Shown here: in pieces, positions 38,400 to 47,848 of the stretch | How the letters are laid out: each line of letters opens with the position of its first letter | How positions within the stretch are numbered: position 1 is the first letter of the stretch | Source: Amycolatopsis xylanica | GTDB taxonomy: Bacteria > Actinomycetota > Actinomycetes > Mycobacteriales > Pseudonocardiaceae | Assembly (NCBI RefSeq): GCF_900107045.1 | Contig: NZ_FNON01000003.1 | Location: forward strand, 744,001-808,000 | Direction: 5' to 3' | DNA length: 64,000 nucleotides | Position numbers and translations under genes: made by a program | The notes under the pieces: generated by a model | Told to the model about the DNA's origin: nothing | The model's database searches: none | Seen by the model: the letters and a program-made list of their open reading frames with translations, nothing else

Positions 38400-40172
38400 G
38401 TGAGCACAGAAGCAACATCGGCGAACCCCGGCATGTCCGGAGCCGTCCTGTCCATCTCGGATCTGACGATCTCCTTCCCGACCGAGGACGGCGTCGTCGA
38501 CGCGGTCAAGGGCATCGGGTTCGACGTGAAGCCGGGCGAGATCGTCGCGGTCGTCGGCGAGTCGGGTTCCGGCAAGTCGGTCACCTCGATGTCGGTGCTG
38601 GGTCTGCTGCCCAAGACCAGCCGGATCAACGGCGCGCGCAAGCTCGGTGAGCAGGACCTCTCCAATCTGAAGGAGAAGGAGATCCGGAAGGTCCGCGGCA
38701 ACGAGATCGCGATGATCTTCCAGGAGCCGATGACCGCGCTGAACCCGGTCTACACGGTCGGCTGGCAGATCCGCGAGGCGCTGCGCTCGCACCAGGACAT
38801 CGCGAAGGACGCCGCCGACAAGCGTGCCATCGAGCTGCTCGAGATGGTCGGCATCCCGAACCCGCCCGAGCGTTTCAAGCAGTACCCGCACCAGCTCTCC
38901 GGCGGCCTGCGCCAGCGCGTCGTGATCGCGATGGCCATCGCGTGCGACCCGAAGGTGATCATCGCCGACGAGCCGACCACGGCGCTCGACGTGACCGTGC
39001 AGGCGGAGATCCTCGGCCTGCTGCGCAAGCTGCGTGACACCCTGAACACCGCGATCGTGCTGATCACCCACGACATGGGTGTCGTCGCCGACCTCGCGGA
39101 CCGCGTGGTCGTGATGTACCAGGGCGAGATCGTCGAAGAGGCGCCGGTGCGCGAGCTCTTCGCCTCGCCCAAGGAGGAGTACACCCGCAAGCTGCTCGCC
39201 GCCGTGCCGGTGCTCGGCCAGCGCCCCGAGGGCCGCAGGCTGTTCGAGTCGGTCATCACCGACGAGTCCGACGCCGCCGCGATCGCCGAGGACATCCGCC
39301 TCGAGGACAGCGAGCTCGCGGCCGTGATCGAGGAGGCCGCGCCCGCGCTGGAGATCAAGGATCTCGTGCTCGAGTTCCCCGGCCGCCGCGGCCAGGCGAA
39401 GAACCGCGCGGTGGACGGCGTCTCGCTGCACATCAACAAGGGCGAGATCCTCGGCCTGGTCGGCGAGTCCGGCTCGGGCAAGTCGACCGTCGGCCGCTGC
39501 GCGATCCGGCTGCTGAACCCGACCTCGGGCTCGGTGTCCATCGCCGGTCAGGACATCACCACGATGTCCAACAAGGAACTGCGCCCGCTGCGCCGGTTCT
39601 TCTCGATCGTCTTCCAGGACCCGGCGTCCACTTTGGACCCGAAGATGACGATCGGCGAGTCCGTCGGCGAGCCGCTCGTGCTGCACAAGGTGCTGGCGGG
39701 CAAGGAGCTCAACAAGCGCGTCGCGACGCTGCTCGACAAGGTCGAGCTGGGCGGGCACTACCTCAACCGGTACCCGCACGAGCTCTCCGGCGGCCAGCGC
39801 CAGCGTGTCGCCATCGCGCGTGCGCTCGCGCTCGACCCGCAGCTGCTGATCGCCGACGAGCCGACCTCCGCGCTCGACGTCTCGGTGCAGGCCCGTGTCC
39901 TGGACCTGTTCCTCGACCTGCAGAAGTCGCTGCAGTTCGCGTGCCTGTTCATCTCGCACGACCTGGCGGTCGTCGACCTGCTGGCCGACCGCGTCGCGGT
40001 GATGCAGCGCGGCAAGCTGATCGAGGTCGGCACCCGTGACCAGGTGCTGCACTCGCCGCAGCAGGACTACACCCGCCGTCTGCTCTCGGCGGCCCCGGTG
40101 GCCGACCCGATCCTGCAGGCCGAGCGGCGCGCGGCCTGGGAAGCGGGCAAGCTCGCCCCCGTGGCCGACTGA
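38400..40172 (+). CDS. Fused oligopeptide ABC transporter ATPase (DppD-DppF type)
   Basis: The 590-aa protein carries two complete nucleotide-binding domains. The first has GESGSGKSV, LSGGLRQRV and IIADEPTTALDV; the second has GESGSGKST, LSGGQRQRV and LIADEPTSALDV. C-terminal extensions (EEYTRKLLAAVP, QDYTRRLLSAAP) are typical of the peptide/nickel family. It probably powers the DppB/DppC permeases encoded at 44.7-47.7 kb, though they lie 4.5 kb away on the opposite strand. The GTG start overlaps no neighbour. Confidence 0.92.
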   Translation: MSTEATSANPGMSGAVLSISDLTISFPTEDGVVDAVKGIGFDVKPGEIVAVVGESGSGKSVTSMSVLGLLPKTSRINGARKLGEQDLSNLKEKEIRKVRGNEIAMIFQEPMTALNPVYTVGWQIREALRSHQDIAKDAADKRAIELLEMVGIPNPPERFKQYPHQLSGGLRQRVVIAMAIACDPKVIIADEPTTALDVTVQAEILGLLRKLRDTLNTAIVLITHDMGVVADLADRVVVMYQGEIVEEAPVRELFASPKEEYTRKLLAAVPVLGQRPEGRRLFESVITDESDAAAIAEDIRLEDSELAAVIEEAAPALEIKDLVLEFPGRRGQAKNRAVDGVSLHINKGEILGLVGESGSGKSTVGRCAIRLLNPTSGSVSIAGQDITTMSNKELRPLRRFFSIVFQDPASTLDPKMTIGESVGEPLVLHKVLAGKELNKRVATLLDKVELGGHYLNRYPHELSGGQRQRVAIARALALDPQLLIADEPTSALDVSVQARVLDLFLDLQKSLQFACLFISHDLAVVDLLADRVAVMQRGKLIEVGTRDQVLHSPQQDYTRRLLSAAPVADPILQAERRAAWEAGKLAPVAD

Positions 40173-40189
40173 CCCTCCGGCTCGTAAAA

Positions 40190-40270
40190 CCCCGAAAGTG
40201 GCTTTCGTCAGATAACACCTGACGAAAGCCACTTTCGCGTAATGGGACCTGACGAAAGCCACTTTCGGGG
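40190..40270. repeat. Family-B palindrome with one left and two right arms
   Basis: Left arm CCCCGAAAGTGGCTTTCG (40190-40207) continuing to TCAG at 40211 can pair with either of two right arms, CTGACGAAAGCCACTTTCG at 40219-40237 or at 40249-40267 (22 bp of pairing with the second). A further CACTTTCGGGG half follows near 40290. It lies 17 bp past the ATPase stop codon, where a terminator would sit. Confidence 0.88.
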
Positions 40271-40348
40271 TATGCCATGCCCCCAAAGTCACTTTCGGGG
40301 CAAAAAGTCGCTTGAACCTGGCGGGTGGGTGGCTGGGTAGTACCGGGC

Positions 40349-42053
40349 GTGAGCATCACTCTGGGGCGGCCGGTCGGGATCGAGGACCGGCCTAGGTCCG
40401 GCGGGCGCCGGGCGGTGTGGCTGGCGGCGGGCGTCGTCGTTTTCTGCGTTGTGCTGGTGGGGCGGGTCGGGCGGTTCGGGTTCAACCCGACCGACCAGGG
40501 GTTCGTGCTGGCGCAGAGCTGGCGGCTGCTGCACGGGGAACTGCCGCACGCCGATTTCACGTCGCCGAGGCCGCTGGGGTCGGCCGTGCTGCACCTGGTC
40601 GATTTCGCCGTGCCCGCCCCGCTTTTCGTCAGCTCGAGCTTCGTGATGATGGTCGAGCTGACGGTCGCGACCATCGCGATGGCGGCGCTGCTCACCAGGA
40701 CCGGCCCGGCGGCGTGGGGGCCGTCGCGGCTGGGGCTGGTGGCCGCCGCAGCCATGGTCAACCTGCACACCTATCCGCTGATGGCCTGGCACACGGTCGA
40801 CGGGGTCTTCCTGGTCGCGACCGGGTTGTGGGCCGTCGACTCCGGCAAGCGCCGCACCGGGTTCTTCCTGCTCGGGTTCGCGGTGATCGTCAAGCAGAGC
40901 TTCGCGCCGGCGCTCGTGCTCGGCCTGCTGCTGGTCGTCCTGCACCCGGCGAGACGGCAGTGGCAGCGGATCGGCGTCGACCTGCTGTTCCTCGTCGCGG
41001 CGCCGCTGAGCTACTACGTGCTCATCGGGGGCGGCTTCCCGGCGGCGAAGGAGCAGCTCACCGCCGCGACCGGCACCTGGGGTGAACGGCTGCTCGAGAT
41101 CGCCGACACGACGGCGATCGTGCAGGCCGGGGTCGTGCTGGCGGTGCTCGCCGTCGTCTGGCTCGCCCGCGAGCGGCTCGGCACACCGGGCCAGTGGCTG
41201 CGGATCGCCTTGGGCGTGGCGGTCGCGGCGATCACGGTGTCGGTGGTGGTGCGCGGGCAGCTGGCGCACGCGGGCGACTGGTCGATCACGCTGCTGTGGA
41301 TCTTCATGGCCGCGGCGGCTGCCGACGCGGTGATCCAGCGGCGCTTCCCCTGGCAATACCTCAGCGTGGCCGGGCTGGCCTGGATGTCGAGCCTGTCCTG
41401 GGGTTACCCGTATCCAGGCCTGGTCGCGGGCAGCATGGCGCTCGGCACGCTGGAGGTGCTCGCCCGCACGATCGACCTCAGGGCCCGCTGGGCGGAGGCG
41501 CTGGGCGGAGGCGCTGGGCCCGATCGCGGCCGTGCTGGTCGCGCTGCAGCTGGTCAACGCCCACGACGCCGCGCCGTACGCGGACCGCCCGCAGGCCAGG
41601 CTCACCCACGACCTCGGCGACATCGCGCCGTCGCTGCTCTGGGTCCGCACCAACCCGAGCGTGCACGCCTACCTCGCCCAGCTGCGCGACTGCGTCGCCC
41701 AGTACCCGGCAGCCAAGGTCGCGATCATGCCGGACAACGCGTTCGCCTATCCGGCGCTGGACCTGCGCAACCCGTTCCCGATGGACTGGGTGCTGCCGCT
41801 GGAGGTCGTCGGCGACACCGAGCAGCGCATGCTCGACACCATCGGCGAGCTCAACCGCGACGGCGACTACCTGGTGCTGTTCCAGACCGTCACCGCACTG
41901 GCGCTGGCCGCGGGTGAACCGGTGCCCGCGAGTGTGCCGCCCGAGACCCGACCTGCGTATCACACGGGATTGGAGGAACGGATACTCGACCGCCTGACCG
42001 GCCGGCGGATCACCTGCGGGAACTTCGTCGGTGTCTATTCGGCGAAGAGTTGA
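40349..42053 (+). pseudogene. GT-C-like membrane glycosyltransferase, frameshifted
   Basis: The first ~390 codons encode a membrane protein with FNPTDQGFVLAQSWRLLHGE after helix 1, the layout of GT39/GT83-type polyprenyl-phosphate-sugar transferases (Asp in the first outer loop). About nine more helices follow. At 41488-41513 the 13-bp unit CTGGGCGGAGGCG occurs twice in tandem, shifting the frame. Removing one copy joins the frame exactly to ALGPIAAVLVALQLVNAHDA and an outer C-terminal domain ending at 42053, giving about 563-571 aa. Start could be the GTG at 40349 or one at 40325. It is a recent mutant allele, a phase-variable switch or a sequencing error. Confidence 0.82.
41488..41519. repeat. 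13-bp tandem duplication causing a frameshift
   Basis: CTGGGCGGAGGCG is present twice (41488-41500, 41501-41513), then CTGGGC. Thirteen is not a multiple of three, and removing one unit restores one continuous frame across the gene. Confidence 0.93.
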
Positions 42054-42104
42054 ACCTCCTGACCCATCCGGTGAGTAGAAAGGGCACTGGGGTGGATTCT
42101 GGGG

Positions 42105-42593
42105 GTGACCGGGGTGACCGAGCAGGAAGATTTTTCTGCTTACTTCACGATGCGGGTCCAGCGGTTCAGACGGCTGGCGTACGCGATGTGCGGGGACTGG
42201 CATGGCGCCGAGGACCTGGTGCAGGCCATGTTCGTGCGGCTGTACCGCAACTGGCGGAAGGTGCGGCCCGCCACGGTCGACGCCTACGCCCGCAAGATCC
42301 TGCTCAACGTGTATCTCAGCGGCAAGCACCGAGCCGACCGCGAAATCGTCGTGGATCCGCCCGACCACCCGGCACCGGAAGGCCGCGACAGTGACGCGCG
42401 GCTCGACCTCGAGCGGATGCTGACCGGGCTAACGCCCCGGCAGCGCGCGATGGTCGTGCTCCGGTTCCTCGAAGACCTCCCGGTCGCCGAGGTCGCCGAC
42501 CTGCTGGGCGTCGCGCACGGCACCGTCAAGAGCCAGACCGCACGCGCCGTCGAGGCGCTGCGGGTGGTACTCCCCCAGGCGAGCATGGAGTGA
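42105..42593 (+). CDS. SigE-family ECF sigma factor (first copy)
   Basis: The 162-aa protein has a sigma-70 region 2 (FRRLAYAMCGDWHGAEDLVQAMFVRLYRNW, shown here in part) and region 4 (LTPRQRAMVVLRFLEDLPVAEVADLLGV). This is the short 'SigE family' common in actinobacteria. The start is a GTG at 42105 or 42114. It overlaps the following gene (GTGA), which looks like its membrane-bound partner. A paralogous pair follows immediately. Confidence 0.9.
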   Translation: MTGVTEQEDFSAYFTMRVQRFRRLAYAMCGDWHGAEDLVQAMFVRLYRNWRKVRPATVDAYARKILLNVYLSGKHRADREIVVDPPDHPAPEGRDSDARLDLERMLTGLTPRQRAMVVLRFLEDLPVAEVADLLGVAHGTVKSQTARAVEALRVVLPQASME

Positions 42594-42598
42594 ACGCG

Positions 42599-43405
42599 AT
42601 GGAAGAGAACGACCTCCGCGCCGCGCTGCGGGCCTACGTGACCACGGACGAGCCGCCGATCGGACTGGCCGAGAGCACCGTGGTGCGAGCCGGGAAACGC
42701 GCCAAGCGGCGGCATGCTTTCGCGGCCATCGGCAGCGCCGTGGTGCTGATCGTGGCGATGGTGACCGGGGGTGCCATCGTGCTGCCCAAGCTGCATTCGA
42801 CGGTGCCGGTGGCGGAGCATCCCATCGAGCTGGCGACGAAGGCGCCCTGCCCCGAGAACCGCGCGGACGAAACGGATGAGGAAGGCCGTGTCCGGTTGAC
42901 CTGCGTGCTGAGTTTCCTGCTGCGCCAATTCTTTCCCAGCAACGTCCGGCTCGAACGGGAATGGGAAGGCCAGACCTGGCCGCCCGGCGACGATCCACTG
43001 GCGTTGAACGTCGGGAACCTCGGCTTCGGCGCGTCCTACGCGCTGCACCTGAACATCATCGACGAGCAGGGGCTGGCCTCGATCATCGTTGAGATCAGGC
43101 AAGGCAATCCGCACCGAGGGGGCCTGCCTGGATGGTGCTCCTTGGGCCAGGGCATCGATCCCGAGTGCGAAGAACGTGTGGGGCCGAGAAACGGCAATCT
43201 GGTGTTCACCAGGTCGAGGTCTGGGCAGGACGCCTTGTACCTTCGCGCGACCTTCGAGACCGACGACACCTACGTCTCCATGACCAGCGGCAACGCCAAG
43301 GAATCCAACTTCCTGCACTCCAACCTGCCACCGAGCCGAGTCATGCCGTACTTCGACCACCGGCAGATGGAGGCCATCATCACCGCCCCCGACCTCGTCT
43401 ACTGA
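42599..43405 (+). CDS. Membrane-anchored anti-sigma-like protein (first copy)
   Basis: The ATG at 42599 follows GGAG at 8 bp; a GTG at 42590 is in frame (268 aa from the ATG). The first ~35 residues are cytoplasmic (LRAALRAYVTTDEPPIGLAE). A membrane helix follows (AAIGSAVVLIVAMVTGGAIVL) and then an outer domain with four cysteines. The pairing with a SigE-family gene suggests it holds the sigma factor. No zinc-anti-sigma HxxxCxxC motif is present. Confidence 0.75.
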   Translation: MEENDLRAALRAYVTTDEPPIGLAESTVVRAGKRAKRRHAFAAIGSAVVLIVAMVTGGAIVLPKLHSTVPVAEHPIELATKAPCPENRADETDEEGRVRLTCVLSFLLRQFFPSNVRLEREWEGQTWPPGDDPLALNVGNLGFGASYALHLNIIDEQGLASIIVEIRQGNPHRGGLPGWCSLGQGIDPECEERVGPRNGNLVFTRSRSGQDALYLRATFETDDTYVSMTSGNAKESNFLHSNLPPSRVMPYFDHRQMEAIITAPDLVY

Positions 43406-43417
43406 AACCGGGAACCC

Positions 43418-43849
43418 ATGAAAGGCAAAGACGACTTCTCCGAGTTCTTCGCCGCGCGTGCGCAGCGCTACCGCAGGCTCGCCTACGCCCTGACCGGCGA
43501 CTGGCCCGCCGCCGACACGCTCGTCGAGACCATGTTCGTCCGCCTGCACAGCCGGTGGCGCAAGGTCCGCCCGGCCACCGCCGACGAGCACGCCCGCAAG
43601 CTGCTGCTCGACGCCTACTTCTCGAAGCGGCACCAGGCGAAGCCGCCGGACCAGGCCGCGCCCGGCATGGACCGGGTGCTCGCCGGACTCGCGCCCCGGC
43701 AGCGGGCCATGGTCGTACTCCACTTCCTGGAGGACCTGCCCGTACCCGAGGTGGCCGCGCTCGCGGGTGTGCCCGTGCGCACGGCCGAGACCCAGATCGC
43801 GGACGCCGTCGCGGCGCTGCGTGATTCCGTTCAGCCGAGCAAGGAGTGA
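43418..43849 (+). CDS. SigE-family ECF sigma factor (second copy)
   Basis: This 143-aa paralogue of the 42105 gene has the same order of motifs: YRRLAYALTGDWPAADTLVE (region 2) and LAPRQRAMVVLHFLEDLPVPE (region 4). The phrase RQRAMVVL.FLEDLPV.EVA is almost unchanged, so the duplication is local. The loop between domains is shorter than in the first copy. It too overlaps its partner by GTGA. Confidence 0.88.
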   Translation: MKGKDDFSEFFAARAQRYRRLAYALTGDWPAADTLVETMFVRLHSRWRKVRPATADEHARKLLLDAYFSKRHQAKPPDQAAPGMDRVLAGLAPRQRAMVVLHFLEDLPVPEVAALAGVPVRTAETQIADAVAALRDSVQPSKE

Positions 43850-43854
43850 TCCCG

Positions 43855-44667
43855 TTGAAGGACATCGATTTCCGGAGCGCGTTGCAGGATTACGTCGTCC
43901 ACGACGAACCCCCGCTCACGCTGGCCGAGCACACCGTCGTGTCGGCTTCGAAGCACGAGCGGCGCCTGCGCACGTATGCCACCCTCGGCACCGTGACGGC
44001 GGTCGTCGCGGCGGTGACCACCGGGATAAGCCTGCTGCCCGACCGGAACGCGCCGCCCCAGCTCGACAAGGCCGCGCCGGTCTCCTGTCCGGCGAAGGTG
44101 CCGTCCGAGACCGACGCTCAGCTCAAGGCGCGCCTGGAATGCGTGCTGGGCAACGCCATCCGGGCGGAGCTGGAACCGGGTGCCCGGATCGAAACCCAGC
44201 TGTTCCACAACGGCAGCCTCGCCGCAGCACGGTCAACGGGCGATACGTTGGCGCTCGTCGGCGGGCGGGACATAGGCAGGTTCACCCTGAGTTTCAAGGT
44301 GATCGACAGCCAGGGCACCGGTTCCGCGCAAATCGAGCTGGTCCTCTATGACAAGAGCCGCGACCCCAAGGGCGCGCTCGGCGACTGCGCCCGGTACCTG
44401 CGGGAAACGAACTCCATCGCCTGCCGGGACGAACCGGGACCCCGCGATGGAGTGCTGACCCTGCGGACCGAGGGCGTGAACGGCGCCGAGGACAACAGCG
44501 CCGAGTTCAACACCCCCGACTCACGCATCACCGTCGAAGGCTTCAACTACGTGAAGATCGGTCCGCCGCAGGTCCTCGTCGAAGCTCCTACCGCGAGCCG
44601 CACCCGGCCGCTCTTCGACTGGGCCCAGCTGGCGAAGATCGCGACCGACCCGGGGTTGGCCACGTAA
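43855..44667 (+). CDS. Membrane-anchored anti-sigma-like protein (second copy)
   Basis: The start is the TTG at 43855, with GGAG exactly as in the first copy (270 aa); a GTG at 43846 is in frame. The N terminus FRSALQDYVVHDEPPLTLAE aligns with LRAALRAYVTTDEPPIGLAE of the first copy. A membrane helix (LGTVTAVVAAVTTGISLL) and an outer domain with conserved cysteines follow (CPAKVPSETDAQLKARLECVL). The outer domains differ more than the cytoplasmic tails, suggesting different signals but a similar sigma-binding site. It ends 3 bp before a family-A palindrome. Confidence 0.75.
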   Translation: MKDIDFRSALQDYVVHDEPPLTLAEHTVVSASKHERRLRTYATLGTVTAVVAAVTTGISLLPDRNAPPQLDKAAPVSCPAKVPSETDAQLKARLECVLGNAIRAELEPGARIETQLFHNGSLAAARSTGDTLALVGGRDIGRFTLSFKVIDSQGTGSAQIELVLYDKSRDPKGALGDCARYLRETNSIACRDEPGPRDGVLTLRTEGVNGAEDNSAEFNTPDSRITVEGFNYVKIGPPQVLVEAPTASRTRPLFDWAQLAKIATDPGLAT

Positions 44668-44670
44668 GGG

Positions 44671-44716
44671 GTCGTGAGTGTTGCGGCCGGTTCTAACCGG
44701 CCGCAACACTCACGAC
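44671..44716. repeat. Family-A palindrome, 22-bp perfect arms
   Basis: Arms 44671-44692 and 44695-44716 are exact complements around CT. It fills the gap between two convergent genes: 3 bp from one stop codon and sharing a base with the stop of the other. The inner arm pair is TTGCGG/CCGCAA. Confidence 0.93.
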
Positions 44717-45732
44717 TAGCCGACGCGGATACGGGGATCGAGCACGCCGTAGACCAGGTCGGCCAATAGGTTCGCCACGACGACGCTGATCGCGATCACG
44801 ACGAGCCAGCCCATCAGGACGTTGGGGTCGTTGTGGTCGACCGCGTCGACCAGCAGGGTGCCCATGCCGTTCCAGTTGAACACGCGCTCGGTGATGATCG
44901 CGCCGGTCAGCACCGCGCCGAAGTTCACCGAGAACAGCGTGGTGACCGGGATCAGCGCGTTGCGGAACGCGTGCCGCCAGATCACCCGTGAGGACGTGAG
45001 GCCCTTCGCGCGGGCGGTGCGGACGTAGTCGGCGTTCAGTTCGTCCAACATGGACGCTCGCTGGAACCGGCTGTACGCCGCGAAACTGATGGCCATGATC
45101 GACAGTGTCGGCAGCAGATACGCGCCGACCACCTTGACCAGGAAGTCGCCGAAACCGTCCGACTGCAGGTTTTCCGGGCTCGAAGTCTTGAGCCACGGGT
45201 TGCCGAGCCATTCGGTCAGCCCGAGGTCGCGGACCCAGCCGTTGACCTCGATGGCGTACTGCTTCAGCACGATCGCGATGCAGAAGATCGGCATCGAGAA
45301 GAGGATGAACGCGAGCGTCGTCGCGATGTAGTCGACGATCGAGTACTGGCGCACGGCCGCGATCACGCCGACCAGCACGCCGAGGACGAGCGCGAACACC
45401 GAGGCGCCGAGCACCAGGTTGATGGTCACGCCGAGCGCGCTCATCACCTTGGGGTACACGGGTTCCTGCGCCGCGCCCTGCGCGACGGAGACGCCCCAGT
45501 CGCCGGTGACGAAGTTGCCGAGCCAGCTGAAGTACCGGACGATCAGCGGCTTGTCGAGTCCCAGCCGCTCGCCGAGGCGGTTGATGGCCTCGATGTTGGC
45601 GCCGGGACGGCCACGGGCCTCGGCCAGCGGGTCGCCGGCGCCCGCCACCATGACGAAGCACAGGAAGGTGCCGACGAGCAGCACCGGGATGGAGATCGCC
45701 ACCCGGCGGAGCACGTACCACAGCAGATTCAT
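44716..45732 (-). CDS. Oligopeptide ABC permease DppB (second copy)
   Basis: The 338-aa protein has six membrane helices and the DppB/OppB loop ending in NADYVRTARAKGLTSSRVIWRHAFRNALIPV (shown partly), the EAA motif that contacts the ATPase. It is closely similar throughout to the 46728-47744 gene, even in loops (DPNVLMGWLVVIA, VYGVLDPRIRVG). It sits 67 bp downstream of dppC, in the same direction, giving the order B-C-B. An importer normally needs one of each. Confidence 0.92.
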   Translation of the reverse strand: MNLLWYVLRRVAISIPVLLVGTFLCFVMVAGAGDPLAEARGRPGANIEAINRLGERLGLDKPLIVRYFSWLGNFVTGDWGVSVAQGAAQEPVYPKVMSALGVTINLVLGASVFALVLGVLVGVIAAVRQYSIVDYIATTLAFILFSMPIFCIAIVLKQYAIEVNGWVRDLGLTEWLGNPWLKTSSPENLQSDGFGDFLVKVVGAYLLPTLSIMAISFAAYSRFQRASMLDELNADYVRTARAKGLTSSRVIWRHAFRNALIPVTTLFSVNFGAVLTGAIITERVFNWNGMGTLLVDAVDHNDPNVLMGWLVVIAISVVVANLLADLVYGVLDPRIRVG

Positions 45733-45799
45733 CGAACGTCTCCTCGAAAGAGCCCGACATAAATGCGGCGGTGCGTGCTCCCGCCGGTGTGAAGCGGTG

Positions 45800-46735
45800 T
45801 TACGCCTTCATGCGGCGCTGGCGGGGGTCGAACGCGTCCCGCAGCCCGTCACCGATGAAGTTGATCGACAGCGAGATCAGCACCAGCACGACGAACGGCC
45901 CGAAGAACAGCATGGGGTTCACCGAAAGCTGGGTGTAGTTCTCGAAGATGATCCGGCCGAGCGAGGTGTCCGGCAGCTGCACACCGAGGCCGATGAACGA
46001 CAGCGCGGCCTCCGCGAGCACGGCCTGCGCGACGGCGAGCGTCGCGTTGACCGTGATGCTGCCGACCATGTTCGGCACCAGGTGCTTGAAGATGATCCGG
46101 CCGGTGCCCGCGCCCGAAGCACGCGCGGACTCCACGAACTCGCGCTGGGACAACGACATCGCCTCGGCGCGGGTGATACGGGCGACCTGCATCCAGCCGA
46201 ACGCCGCGAGCACCAGTGCCACGATGTACCAGGAGCCGCCGCCGAAGACCTTGGCGAGGATCGCCGCGGCCGCGACCTGCGGCACGATCAGGAACAGGTC
46301 GGTGACCCGCGAGATCGCCGAGTCGGAGAACCCGCGCAGGTAGCCGGCCACCGCGCCGAAGATGACCCCGATCGCGGTCGACAGGATCGACACGGTCAGC
46401 GCGATCAGCAGCGAGTACTGGGTACCGCGCAGCACCTGCGAGACCATGTCCTTGCCGACCTGCGTCGTGCCCAGCGGGAACTCGCCGCTCGGCTTCGCGA
46501 AGGACGGGAAGCTCGAGTCCTCGTAGCTGTGCGGCCAGAACAGCGGCATGATGATCGCGAACAGCACGATCAGCAGCAGCAGGCCGGTGCTGAACATCGC
46601 GAGCTTGTGCCGCAGGAACTTCCGCAGCACCAGCTTGCCCTGGCTGCGCGGCTCGGGCAGTGCCTCCGGCGGCAAGGTGCCGTCGGCGGTGGTGGCCGCT
46701 TCGTTGGACGCCAGCAGTGAATTGAGGTCAGCCAA
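45800..46735 (-). CDS. Oligopeptide ABC permease DppC
   Basis: The 311-aa permease starts at the TTG at 46735 (GAGG 7 bp upstream), overlapping dppB by 8 bp. A cytoplasmic N-terminal tail precedes the first helix (FLRHKLAMFSTGLLLLIVLF). The EAA loop reads FVESARASGAGTGRIIFKHL. It lies between two DppB paralogues and would pair with either or both. Confidence 0.92.
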   Translation of the reverse strand: MADLNSLLASNEAATTADGTLPPEALPEPRSQGKLVLRKFLRHKLAMFSTGLLLLIVLFAIIMPLFWPHSYEDSSFPSFAKPSGEFPLGTTQVGKDMVSQVLRGTQYSLLIALTVSILSTAIGVIFGAVAGYLRGFSDSAISRVTDLFLIVPQVAAAAILAKVFGGGSWYIVALVLAAFGWMQVARITRAEAMSLSQREFVESARASGAGTGRIIFKHLVPNMVGSITVNATLAVAQAVLAEAALSFIGLGVQLPDTSLGRIIFENYTQLSVNPMLFFGPFVVLVLISLSINFIGDGLRDAFDPRQRRMKA

Positions 46736-47744
46736 CGCGAATCCTCGGGTCCAGGATGCCGTACACCAGGTCGGCGATCAGATTGGCCACCACGACGGTC
46801 GTGGCGATGACGACGAGCCAGCCCATCAGCACGTTCGGGTCGTTGCGGTCGACCGCGTCGACCAGCACCGTGCCCATGCCGTTCCAAGCGAACACGCGCT
46901 CGGTGATGATCGCGCCGGTGAGCACCTGCGCGAAGTTGACCGAGAACAGCGTGGTCACCGGGATCAGCGCGTTGCGGAAGGCGTGCTTGAAGATGACCCG
47001 CGAGCCGGGGATGCCCTTGGCGCGCGCGGTGCGCACGTAGTCGGCGTTCAGCGTCTCCAGCATCGAAGCGCGCTGGAACCGGCTGTACGCGGCGAAGCTG
47101 ATCGCCATGATCGACAGCGTCGGCAGCAGGTAGGCGCCGACGTATCTCACCAGGAAATCACCGAAGCCGTCGGCTTGGAGATTCTCCGGGCTGGTCGTGC
47201 GGATCCACGGATTGCCGAGCCATTCGCTCAGCCCGAGGTCCTTGACCACGATGTTGAAGTCGATCGCGTACTGCTTCAGCACGATCGCGATGCAGAAGAT
47301 CGGCATCGAGAACAGCAGGAAGGCCAGCGTGGTCGCGATGTAGTCGACGATCGAGTACTGCTTGACCGCGGCGATGACGCCGACGCTGACACCCACGATC
47401 AACGCGAGGATCTCGGCGCCGACCACCAGGCTGAACGTGACGCCGAAGGCGTTCATGATCTTCGGGAAGACGAGCTCCTGAGCCGCGCCCTGCGCGACAG
47501 AGCGGCCCCAGTCTCCCTGGACGAAGTGGATCAGCCAGTCCCAGTACCTGGCGATAATTGGCTTGTCGAGTCCGAGCTCGGCCGCGATACTGGCGATCGA
47601 CTCGGGGCTGATGCCGGGTCTGCCGCGGAGTTCCGCGAGCGGGTCACCCGTGGCGGCGACCATCACGAAACACAGAAAGGTCCCGACCAGCAGGATCGGG
47701 ATCGAAATCGCCAAACGGCGAAGTACGTAGATAACCAGGTTCAA
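46728..47744 (-). CDS. Oligopeptide ABC permease DppB (first copy)
   Basis: The 338-aa paralogue of the 44716 gene has the EAA loop YVRTARAKGIPGSRVIFKHA. It is the first permease gene after the binding-protein gene, separated from it by 175 bp containing a strong hairpin. Overlap with dppC marks it as the original partner; the downstream copy is separated by 67 bp and may be the later duplicate. Confidence 0.92.
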   Translation of the reverse strand: MNLVIYVLRRLAISIPILLVGTFLCFVMVAATGDPLAELRGRPGISPESIASIAAELGLDKPIIARYWDWLIHFVQGDWGRSVAQGAAQELVFPKIMNAFGVTFSLVVGAEILALIVGVSVGVIAAVKQYSIVDYIATTLAFLLFSMPIFCIAIVLKQYAIDFNIVVKDLGLSEWLGNPWIRTTSPENLQADGFGDFLVRYVGAYLLPTLSIMAISFAAYSRFQRASMLETLNADYVRTARAKGIPGSRVIFKHAFRNALIPVTTLFSVNFAQVLTGAIITERVFAWNGMGTVLVDAVDRNDPNVLMGWLVVIATTVVVANLIADLVYGILDPRIRVG

Positions 47745-47848
47745 CGAAAGTGCTCCTCGTCCGGGCCCGCCTGGCGAAGTATGCAGCCATGCCCGGTTGT
47801 CACCGTAGTGGGGGTCGTCCCACGGTCAACAGCTACTTCCGGAGGGGC

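Noticed and set aside
41194-41997. Separate gene in the third frame over the GT-C locus
   Set aside because: It is a high-GC shadow frame; the 13-bp duplication explains the break without a new gene.
42599-43405. Zinc-binding anti-sigma factor (ZAS)
   Set aside because: The HxxxCxxC motif of ZAS proteins is missing; only context and topology support an anti-sigma role.
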